In this document: positions 37,067-43,970 of the stretch, in pieces
Position numbering within the stretch: position 1 is the first letter of the stretch
Layout: each line of letters begins with the position of its first letter
NCBI GenBank assembly: GCA_044226395.1
Contig: JBGAHD010000004.1
Coordinates: 124,001-188,000 of the forward strand
DNA: 64,000 nucleotides
Direction of reading: 5' to 3'
Origin: JBGAHD01 sp044226395
GTDB taxonomy: Bacteria > Pseudomonadota > Gammaproteobacteria > Xanthomonadales > Ahniellaceae
Notes under the pieces: model-generated
Seen by the model: only the letters and a program-made list of their open reading frames with translations
What the model was told of the DNA's origin: nothing
Database searches by the model: none
Position numbers and translations under genes: made by a program

Positions 37067-38503
37067 ATGCTTGTCACGACATGGGGAATGACACCTCGCA
37101 ATCGCGAGCCACGCGCGTTTCGACGCGGCGTTCTCGTCGCGCTCGCGCTGTTGACCGGGTCGCCCACGTTCGCCGCCACATTGACCGTCACCACGCTCGC
37201 CGATCACGGCCCCGGCTCGCTGCGCAGTACGATCGCCGCCGCGGCTCCCGGCGATGGCGTGAATTTCGCACCCGAGTTGTCGGGCACGATCGCGCTGAAC
37301 TCGACCCTGACGCTTGAGAAGTCCCTCGTCATCAACGGCGATCGGCGCATTACGCTCGATGGCCGCCACGCGACGCGCGTGCTGCGTGTGCTACCGCCGG
37401 CAACGGCTTATCTCTTCGGCCTCACCGTGCAACACGGGCTGGCCGATACCGGCGCCGGCATCTTGAACGAGGGCTGGCTCGAACTGACGAACTGCGTAGT
37501 ACGCCGCAACCACGCCACCGGCGAAGGCGGTGGCATCGCGCATCAAGGCTCGACCCTGGCGATGACCGATTCCGACGTGATCGACAACGAGGCCCGGCTC
37601 GGTGGCGGCGGCGTGCTCGACGCGGGCCATTCGCTGTCGAGCGTGAGGTCCTCGCGCGTCAGCGGCAATCGCTCCGGCGAGAATGGCGCCGGCATTCGAC
37701 AACGCTCGGGCCAGATCCTGATCGTCGAAGACAGCAAGATCATCGGCAACCACGGCGAACTCAACAGCACCGCGGCCGGCGGTGGCATTTCCGTGGAAGC
37801 GAGCGAACTGCGCGTGCGCCGCAGCGAGATAAGCGGCAACAACGCTTACGTCGGTGGCGGCATCTACGCACGCACGCCGTCGAACGCGGGACCCACCGTA
37901 GCCACGATCGACAAGAGTCTAATCGCGAACAACACAGCCACCTATGACGGCGGTGGTGTCGCGGTTTCCGGCGCGGACGTGACGATTCGACACACGACGA
38001 TCTCGCAGAATCTCGCCGTGCGAGGCTTCGGCGGCGGCATCCTCGCGTTTGGCACCGCCAGTCCCGTGCCGCAGCAGTTGGTGCTGGCCTATGCGACGAT
38101 CGCGCTCAATGACGCGCCGAAATTCACGGGCGGTGGCATCGCCATCTTCGCCCTGCCGACGCGGCTCTTCTTTTCCCTGATCGCCGACAACAGCGCCTCG
38201 GCGGATCGCGATATCGCGGGCGGCTTTCTGAGCGGTGGCTACAACCTGGTGACCGATCGCGGCACCAGCACGGGCTATGTCGACACGGACTTGCCCAACC
38301 TCACGCCCGCGCGGCTGGCGACACTGTTTCATCGGGGCGGCGCGACCAGCGCGCACGATTTGCTGTCGAACAGCCCGGCGATCGACGCGATTCCCTTGAA
38401 TCGCTGCATTCCCGGCGATACCGACCAGCGCGACTTACCGCGCCCGAGTGGCATTGGCTGCGACATCGGCGCGATCGAGTTCCAAGTGCCGCCGCCGCGC
38501 TAG
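37067..38503 (+). CDS. Array gene H: secreted beta-helix protein lacking the shared C-terminal tail
   Basis: 478 residues. The ATG at 37067 follows AAGGAGCACACGAGC; in-frame sequence back to 36737 lies inside gene G. The signal peptide ends about residue 36 (TFA). Closest to F: LTLEKSLVINGDRRITLDGRHATRVLRVLPPATAYLFGLTVQHGLADTGAGILNEG and SGENGAGIRQRSGQILIVEDSKIIGNHGEL. The C-terminal domain is complete to GCDIGAIEF. It then stops at VPPPR, where all relatives continue with ...F-x-x-G-F-E. The tail remnant is still readable in frame after the TAG (38501-38503) as LLAEGVDG, against VFADGFD of gene G. A recent nonsense change probably removed the tail. Confidence 0.82.
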   Translation: MLVTTWGMTPRNREPRAFRRGVLVALALLTGSPTFAATLTVTTLADHGPGSLRSTIAAAAPGDGVNFAPELSGTIALNSTLTLEKSLVINGDRRITLDGRHATRVLRVLPPATAYLFGLTVQHGLADTGAGILNEGWLELTNCVVRRNHATGEGGGIAHQGSTLAMTDSDVIDNEARLGGGGVLDAGHSLSSVRSSRVSGNRSGENGAGIRQRSGQILIVEDSKIIGNHGELNSTAAGGGISVEASELRVRRSEISGNNAYVGGGIYARTPSNAGPTVATIDKSLIANNTATYDGGGVAVSGADVTIRHTTISQNLAVRGFGGGILAFGTASPVPQQLVLAYATIALNDAPKFTGGGIAIFALPTRLFFSLIADNSASADRDIAGGFLSGGYNLVTDRGTSTGYVDTDLPNLTPARLATLFHRGGATSAHDLLSNSPAIDAIPLNRCIPGDTDQRDLPRPSGIGCDIGAIEFQVPPPR

Positions 38504-38541
38504 GGCCTGTTGGCCGAGGGTGTCGATGGCGCGCGATCACG

Positions 38542-38601
38542 CGTGCCAACGCCGGCGACATCGGCGCCATCGAAGCGGGTAGCGCGCGACGGTTCGAGCA
38601 T
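38542..38601 (+). pseudogene. Remnant of another array-gene 3' end
   Basis: In a frame different from gene H, the stretch reads RANAGDIGAIEAGSARRFEH. The core DIGAIE, preceded by G and followed nine residues later by FE, matches the end of the F/G/H proteins (GCDIGAIE...GFE). No matching upstream body remains between it and gene H, so only a short 3' scrap of a lost duplicate would have survived. The match is short and could be chance, although position and orientation fit. Confidence 0.4.
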
Positions 38602-38636
38602 GCGAGCGACGGCGACTTAAATTGATTCGCGCTCGC

Positions 38637-39020
38637 CTAGTCCTTCGCCAATTCCTTACCCACCATGAAACGATGCCCATCGGGCGTATCGACCTGGAAC
38701 TCGCGCATGCCCCAGGGTTTGTCGGTGGGCGGGTGCGGCAGCATGGCGCCGCGCGCTTTCCATTCGGCGTAGAGGCCGTCGATGTCGTCGACGTGCAGGT
38801 AACCGAAGTAGTTGTGATCGCCGGTCTTGCGCGGATGCATGGCGTCGGGGCAATGGCCCATCATGATGCGCGCGGTGCCGCGTGTGGCGAGATGCCAGCC
38901 GATGTCGGCGGGCCATTCGATGGTGAAGCCCAGGGCCTCGCGAAAATACGCGGCCGTGCGCTTGAGATCCGGCACGGCCAGGACGAAGGCGAAGGGACGG
39001 GGCTCAATGGCGGGGTTCAT
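38637..39020 (-). CDS. VOC-superfamily (glyoxalase/bleomycin-resistance-type) protein
   Basis: A 127-residue cytoplasmic protein. FAFVLAVPDLKRTAAYFREALGFTIEW is the standard opening of a VOC (beta-alpha-beta-beta-beta) module. The second half has NYFGYLHVDDIDGLYAEWKARGAML and WGMREFQVDTPDGHRFMVG, the latter holding a metal-ligand-type acidic/histidine pattern. The substrate is unknown; the family includes glyoxalases, dioxygenases and antibiotic-binding proteins. It is the only minus-strand gene inside the ten-gene array, lying between genes H and I. Confidence 0.88.
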   Translation of the reverse strand: MNPAIEPRPFAFVLAVPDLKRTAAYFREALGFTIEWPADIGWHLATRGTARIMMGHCPDAMHPRKTGDHNYFGYLHVDDIDGLYAEWKARGAMLPHPPTDKPWGMREFQVDTPDGHRFMVGKELAKD

Positions 39021-39117
39021 GCGTGCCTCAAGGGCGGCGGTCGATGGGTTCGGCAGTATGCCAGCGCTCGACCGCGCGTCTGAAGAGGCGCGGGTCGATT
39101 TGGCGAGGGCTTTCGCT

Positions 39118-39172
39118 GGGGAGTTGCGCGCGCTTTCTCGATAGATATCGGCACGCGCCGCGTTATCGGCGC
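39118..39172 (+). promoter_or_regulatory. Array leader element I
   Basis: GGGGAGTT-N7-CTTTCTCG-ATAGA at 39118-39145 has three differences from the array consensus but the same N7 spacing. The hairpin GCGCCG/CGGCGC is at 39155-39160 with 39167-39172, six-base loop. The ATG of gene I is 49 nt after the motif. Confidence 0.6.
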
Positions 39173-39194
39173 CTGCTCATCGAAAGGCTCGACC

Positions 39195-40661
39195 ATGGTT
39201 GCCGCGCACGCATTCCCAACGCACGCTTTCCGTTTTGTCGTGACGCGTCGACGGTGGATCGGCGTGCTTCTCGCCTTCGCGCTCGTCGGCATGGCGCGCG
39301 CCGACACGCTCACCGTCACCAATCTCAATGACGGCGGCGTGGGTTCGCTGCGCGAGGCCATCGCCCTGGCGAATCCGGGCGATCGCATCGCGTTCGCGCC
39401 GACGCTCGACGGCACGATCACCTTGGCCTCGCCCCTCGTCGTCGATCGCGCCCTGACCATCGATGGCCAGCGTCGCATCGTGCTCGACGGCAACGACGCC
39501 ACGCGCGTGCTCCAGGTCACGAGCACGGGTCAGTTGCAGTTGAGCGCGCTCAGCGTGCAGCGCGGCGCGGCGACGCAAGGCGCGGGCGTTCTCAATGAGG
39601 GCACGCTGGTCATCGATCGCTGCCTGGTGCGCGACAATCACGCGATCAACGGCGGCGGCGGCATCTTTCATTCCGGCGTCAGTCTGTCCGTGCTCGACAG
39701 CGACATCACCGACAACGAGACATTCTCCGGCGGCGGTGGCGGACTGCTCGACCAGACCACGGGCAGCACCACCATCGCGCGCAGTCGCATCACCGGCAAC
39801 ATGGCCGGCACCCAAGGCGGCGGCATCTGGCAAAACTCGGGGCGCATGCTGACGATCACGCACAGCACGATCAGCGGCAATCAAGTCGCGTCCAGCGAAA
39901 CGTACATGGGCGGCGGCATCGCCACGCAGCACAGCACCTTGAACCTGCGTTACAGCACGGTCTCGGGCAACAAGGCGCACTTCGGCGGCGGCATCTACGT
40001 GGTCGCGCTAGACCCGACCACGCCCGCCACGGTGACGATCGACAACAGCCTGATCGCGGGCAACACGGCGATCGGCGATGGCGGCGGCATGTTTTCGTTT
40101 GGCGGCGTGGTGAGCCTGACTAACAGCACGGTCACGCTCAATGTCTCGGCCGCGAGCTCGGGCGGCGGCCTGGCGCTGCAGAACACGGCCGGAGTACCCG
40201 CCTCGATGCGGCTCGTCGCGGTCACCGTCGCGCGCAATCGCGCCGCCGGCGTGGGGGGCGGCATCGAGTTCATCAGCGGCACGCTGAGACTGCGCAACAG
40301 CTTGCTGGGCGACAATGTCGGCGCGAGTGATCCCGATCTCAACGGCGCCTTCACGTCCGAGGGTTTCAACCTGGTGACCAATCGCGGCTCGAGCACGGGC
40401 TATCGAATCACCGACCTGCCCGATGGCAGCCGGGCAGGACTTGGCCCTTTGGCGTTCAACGGCGGCGCGACGAACAGCATCGTGGTGTTCGGCGTCAGCG
40501 CCGCCCTCGACGCCGTGCCGCCGAGCAGTTGCGTCGATGCCGGCGTGTTGATCGATCAACGCGGTTATCAGCGCCCGGCCATCGGTGCGTGCGACATCGG
40601 CGCTTACGAGCAAGAAGGCGTGCCCATCCTCGAAGCCGTGTTCGGCAACGCGTTCGAGTAA
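39195..40661 (+). CDS. Array gene I: secreted beta-helix protein, choice-of-anchor-Q-like domain
   Basis: 488 residues with a signal peptide ending near residue 36 (ARA). It and gene J form their own subfamily: TNLNDGGVGSLREAIALANPGDRIAFAPTLDGTI, QLSALSVQRGAATQGAGVLNEGTLVIDRCLVRDNHAI, SGGGGGLLDQTTGSTTIARSRITGNMAGTQGGGIWQNSGRMLTI, NIDNSL/TIDNSLIAGNT. The CSLREA-like motif here (GSLREAI) is closest to the canonical one. The C-terminal domain has GFNLVTNRGSSTGYRITDLPDGS, FNGGATNSIVV and LIDQRGYQRPAIGACDIGAYE, ending EAVFGNAFE. Confidence 0.85.
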   Translation: MVAAHAFPTHAFRFVVTRRRWIGVLLAFALVGMARADTLTVTNLNDGGVGSLREAIALANPGDRIAFAPTLDGTITLASPLVVDRALTIDGQRRIVLDGNDATRVLQVTSTGQLQLSALSVQRGAATQGAGVLNEGTLVIDRCLVRDNHAINGGGGIFHSGVSLSVLDSDITDNETFSGGGGGLLDQTTGSTTIARSRITGNMAGTQGGGIWQNSGRMLTITHSTISGNQVASSETYMGGGIATQHSTLNLRYSTVSGNKAHFGGGIYVVALDPTTPATVTIDNSLIAGNTAIGDGGGMFSFGGVVSLTNSTVTLNVSAASSGGGLALQNTAGVPASMRLVAVTVARNRAAGVGGGIEFISGTLRLRNSLLGDNVGASDPDLNGAFTSEGFNLVTNRGSSTGYRITDLPDGSRAGLGPLAFNGGATNSIVVFGVSAALDAVPPSSCVDAGVLIDQRGYQRPAIGACDIGAYEQEGVPILEAVFGNAFE

Positions 40662-40799
40662 CGCGCCCCCTTCCGTCATGCGCGACGCTCCTGGACAATC
40701 CGCGCGTCGACGCCCGCACGGGACGGGGCCGATCGTGTCGGCTCAAGACCCTGGCCGACCCCAAGCATCATCGATGGGGACCGCGTCGACGACCCGATG

Positions 40800-40850
40800 A
40801 GGGAATCCGACGCCGTCTTGCGATAGGGCCCAGGACGCGTCGGCACGTCC
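40800..40850 (+). promoter_or_regulatory. Degenerate array leader element J
   Basis: At the expected place before gene J the sequence is AGGGAATC-N7-GTCTTGCG-ATAGG (40800-40827). It keeps the N7 spacer and about two-thirds of the motif positions. A hairpin GGACG/CGTCC follows at 40833-40837 with 40846-40850, ending 22 nt before the ATG as in the other leaders. On its own this would not be called; it rests on position. Confidence 0.4.
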
Positions 40851-40872
40851 GCGCCTGCCCATCGAGAACCCC

Positions 40873-42345
40873 ATGTCCCAGATCGTCGAGTATGTCCGTT
40901 CATCGAGTCCCGCCCGTTCGACCTTGGCGCGCTGGCGGCGCGCGTGCATCGCAATCGCCGCGCTGCTCGGTTCCGGCGCGGTGAGCGCCACTACGCGCGT
41001 CGTCACCTCCCTGGCGGATTTCGGTACCGGGACGCTGCGCGAGGTGATCTCCAACGTCGATCCCGGCGACACGGTGGAATTCGCCCCCGGACTGACCGGC
41101 ACCATCACCGTGTCCTCGCCCCTGTTCGTCAATCGTGCCGTGACGATCGACGGTGGCAACCGCATCACGCTCGACGGCAACGATACTTCGCGCGTGATCC
41201 AAGTGTCGGCCAGCGGCCTATTGCACCTGCGCGGGACGACCGTGCAGCGCGGCTTCGCGCCCCAGGGCGGCGGCATCATCAACTTCGGCGTCTTGATCGT
41301 CGAACGCTGCGTCCTGCGCGACAACCATGCGACCGATGTCGGCGGCGCCATCGGCAACTACGGCAGCAGCATGAGCGTGCTCGATGCCGAGATCACCGAA
41401 AACGATTCGAACGGCGGTGGCGGCGGCATCTTCGACCAGCCCTCGGGCGAGTCGACAATCGCGCGCAGCCGCGTCACCGGCAACATCGCGGGCGCCTCGG
41501 GCGGCGGCATCTGGCTGAACTCCGGCCGCACCATGACCATCACCAACAGCACGATCAGCGGCAATCAGATCGCCGCGCCCGGCGCGTCCACCGGCGGTGG
41601 CATCGCGGTGCAAAGCAGCACGCTCAACATGCGCCACAGCACGGTCTCGGGCAACAAGGCGCAGTTTGGCGGCGGCGTGTACGTGGTCGCCGCCACGGCC
41701 GCCGCACCCTCGACGGCCAACATCGACAACAGTCTGATCGCGGGCAACACGGGCGTCTCCGACGGCGGCGGCATGTTCGTGTTCGGCAGCACCATGAACA
41801 TGACCAACAGCACCGTCGCGTTCAACACCACGGGCATCAGTTCCGCGGGCGGCATCGGCATTCAGAACACGGCCCAGAGCACGTCCAACGCGCGGCTGGT
41901 CAATACCACGGTCGCGTTCAATCGCGCGACAGGCGTGGCCGGCGGCATCAACCTCATCACCGGCAATCTGCGACTGCGCAATAGCTTGGTGTCGAACAAC
42001 GTCGGCACCAGCAATTCCGATCTGAGCGGCACCTTTGTCTCCGAAGGGTTCAACCTGGTCGCCACGCGCGGCTCCAGCGCCGGCTATATCGCCAGCGACC
42101 TGCCCAATGGCAGCGCGGCCAGCCTGGGCACTCTCGTGTTCAACGGCGGCGCGACCAACACCTTGGCCTTGAATTCCGGCAGCGCGGCGATCAACGCGGT
42201 GCCGCAGGCCAATTGCGTCGACGCCGGCATTCTCGTCGATCAGCGCGGCTATCAGCGGCCGGTCACCGGGGGCTGCGACATCGGCGCCTTCGAAGTGGAA
42301 GGCACGCTCGCGCTGGAAGGCGTGTTCGCCGACGACTTCGAATAG
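40873..42345 (+). CDS. Array gene J: secreted beta-helix protein, choice-of-anchor-Q-like domain
   Basis: 490 residues, last of the array and sister of gene I. The long n-region gives a signal peptide ending around residue 39 (VSA). Shared with I: GSLREAI-type opening (here GTLREVISNVDPGD), HLRGTTVQRGFAPQGGGIINFG, GGGGGIFDQPSGESTIARSRVTGNIAGASGGGIWLNSGRTMTI, STVSGNKAQFGGGVYVVA and NIDNSLIAGNTG. The C-terminal domain has GFNLVATRGSSAGYIASDLPNGS, FNGGATNTLAL and LVDQRGYQRPVTGGCDIGAFE, ending EGVFADDFE. The membrane-tethered LuxR gene follows 56 bp after its stop. Confidence 0.85.
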   Translation: MSQIVEYVRSSSPARSTLARWRRACIAIAALLGSGAVSATTRVVTSLADFGTGTLREVISNVDPGDTVEFAPGLTGTITVSSPLFVNRAVTIDGGNRITLDGNDTSRVIQVSASGLLHLRGTTVQRGFAPQGGGIINFGVLIVERCVLRDNHATDVGGAIGNYGSSMSVLDAEITENDSNGGGGGIFDQPSGESTIARSRVTGNIAGASGGGIWLNSGRTMTITNSTISGNQIAAPGASTGGGIAVQSSTLNMRHSTVSGNKAQFGGGVYVVAATAAAPSTANIDNSLIAGNTGVSDGGGMFVFGSTMNMTNSTVAFNTTGISSAGGIGIQNTAQSTSNARLVNTTVAFNRATGVAGGINLITGNLRLRNSLVSNNVGTSNSDLSGTFVSEGFNLVATRGSSAGYIASDLPNGSAASLGTLVFNGGATNTLALNSGSAAINAVPQANCVDAGILVDQRGYQRPVTGGCDIGAFEVEGTLALEGVFADDFE

Positions 42346-42401
42346 CGCGTCCCCCTTTCGTCGCGCGCGGGGCTGCCGGACAATGCGCGCAGTGTTCCGG
42401 C

Positions 42402-42836
42402 ATGGAATCCGCGCGCGCGATGTGGAAGCGAGTTCTCGGCTATGGCGTCCTGCTCGCCCTGGGCACGACCCTGCTGCAATGGCTGGATTATTTGCGTCTG
42501 GCGCGCACGCAGCCGCTGGAGCTGTTGATCTTTCTGGTCGCTTGCGGCTTTCTGGGGCTGGGGGTGTTCGTCGGCGCGCGACTGTTCGCCGGCCGCGCGC
42601 CCGAGGCGCCGTTCGATGGCAACCCCAAGGCCCAGGCCGAACTCGGCATCAGCCCGCGTGAACTCGAAGTGCTGCGCGCCCTGGTCGCCGGTCATTCGAA
42701 CAAGGAGATCGCGGCGAGCCTGCACGTCTCCCCGGCCACGGTGAAGACCCACGTCGCGCGGCTGTACGAAAAGCTCGGCGCGCGCCGGCGCACGGACGCG
42801 GCCAACAAGGCGCGCGAGCTGGGCATCGTCCCTTAG
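42402..42836 (+). CDS. Membrane-tethered LuxR-type transcription regulator
   Basis: A 144-residue protein with two predicted membrane helices (about residues 10-28 and 40-62) and a C-terminal LuxR helix-turn-helix (about 82-140). The HTH reads ISPRELEVLRALVAGHSNKEIAASLHVSPATVKTHVARLYEKLGARRRTDA. It has no receiver and no obvious ligand-binding domain, so any signal must act through the membrane part, a partner or proteolysis. The ATG at 42402 is chosen because the upstream in-frame extension is an arginine-rich shadow of gene J. It sits 56 bp behind the array, on the same strand, and is the nearest candidate regulator for it; this is positional inference only. Confidence 0.82.
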   Translation: MESARAMWKRVLGYGVLLALGTTLLQWLDYLRLARTQPLELLIFLVACGFLGLGVFVGARLFAGRAPEAPFDGNPKAQAELGISPRELEVLRALVAGHSNKEIAASLHVSPATVKTHVARLYEKLGARRRTDAANKARELGIVP

Positions 42837-43085
42837 GTTGGTCTTCGGACAGCTTTCTACGAAGTCCGGTTCGGCCAACTCGCCGATCGGCGAAGTCGGA
42901 CTCCCCCGCACCGGCCGATGGCCCGACTGGTCACGCCTTGCCCACACCCTGGTCGATTTCGGGTGTAATCCGCCCCAATCGCGCGGAAAATCGGCCGATT
43001 AACGCAAAATCATCCTTTCGGGCGATTGTTCGGCCACGGGTTTTCGCCGCCAATGGCGCCCCAGTCCACCCAGGGAGCTCCTCCG
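42837..43085. other. Intergenic region, no gene seen
   Basis: This 249-bp stretch has no convincing reading frame. A weak inverted repeat CGGAC...GTCCG (about 42848-42870) lies just after the LuxR gene. The right half is comparatively A/T-richer (CGATTAACGCAAAATCATCC) and probably holds the promoter of the DUF4199 gene, whose GGGAG ribosome site is near 43073. Confidence 0.4.
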
Positions 43086-43622
43086 ATGTTGCGCAAGATC
43101 CTCGTGTTCGGAACCTACGCCGGCCTGATCGTCGGCTCCATCCTGTTCGGCACCACCGTCGGCTTCAAGGACCATCCCCCGCTCGAACTCGGGATGGTGA
43201 TCGGCTACGCGTCGATGCTGATCGCCTTGTCCATGGTCTTCGTCGGCGTCAAACGCCATCGCGACATCGACCGCGGCGGCGTGATCCGCTTCTGGCCGGC
43301 CTTCGGCATGGGCCTGGCGATCAGCATCGTCGCCGGCGTGTTCTATGTCCTGGCCTGGGAGGCCGCCGTCGCCGTGACCGGCATGGACTTCGGCAGCGTC
43401 TACGCCAATATCCTGATCGAACAACAAAAGGCCCAAGGCATGAGCGGTGAAGCGCTGGCCAAGTTCGTCGCTGACATGGAACAGTTCCAACGCGACTACG
43501 CCAACCCCTTCTACCGCATGCCCATGACCTTCACCGAGATCTTTCCGGTGGGTGTCCTGGTCTCGCTGATCTCGGCGGCCTTGCTGCGTAATAGCCGCTT
43601 CATGGCGCTCAAGCGCGCCTGA
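43086..43622 (+). CDS. DUF4199 membrane protein
   Basis: A 178-residue inner-membrane protein with four hydrophobic segments: about residues 5-24, 34-53, 72-95 and 148-168. The pattern KILVFGTYAGLIVGSILFGT, then GYASMLIALSMVFVGVKRHRDIDRGGVIRFWPAFGMGLAISIVAGVFYVLAWE matches DUF4199. Between the last two helices lies a soluble stretch rich in glutamine and charged residues. The start at 43086 has GGGAG nearby; an in-frame ATG at 43026 would add 20 residues ahead of the first helix. The function of the family is unknown. Confidence 0.85.
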   Translation: MLRKILVFGTYAGLIVGSILFGTTVGFKDHPPLELGMVIGYASMLIALSMVFVGVKRHRDIDRGGVIRFWPAFGMGLAISIVAGVFYVLAWEAAVAVTGMDFGSVYANILIEQQKAQGMSGEALAKFVADMEQFQRDYANPFYRMPMTFTEIFPVGVLVSLISAALLRNSRFMALKRA

Positions 43623-43970
43623 TCGCGAACGTCGGCGCGGCCGACGCGGCGAGCGCGACCCCAGCGGCCGAGGCGGCTGGGGATCGCGCGTGACGCCATC
43701 GTTCAACGCCATCGCCCTGGGGAAGCCGTAGTCGCGGCCTCCCCGGGGCGCGGGCGTTTCTTGCGGTTCCTTCTCCAGTCGCTTCTTCCCGCGAACTTTG
43801 GGCGACGCCTCGAAGGAACGGGGCGTCTTTGCCTCTGACAGGCGCCCCACGCGCCGACACGCCGTTCAACGCCAGCCCCCGAAAAGCACCACGCAAAAAA
43901 AGTACATGCGCCTTAACCCCACTTTCCGCGCCCCCGCGTTGAACGATCACCCCCAGCAAGGAGTCCCGTC
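43623..43970. other. Intergenic region with several inverted repeats
   Basis: This 348-bp stretch has no credible gene. It contains a hairpin CCCCAGC/GCTGGGG (43659-43665 with 43676-43682), extended by flanking GCGCG/CGCGC, which could end transcription of the DUF4199 gene. A second GC-rich inverted repeat lies around 43718-43757, and a third, GGGGCG/CGCCCC, around 43820-43850. An A-run with GTACATGCGCCTTAAC near 43895-43915 may belong to the promoter of the VWA lipoprotein gene. The AAGGAG ribosome site is at about 43958. Confidence 0.4.
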
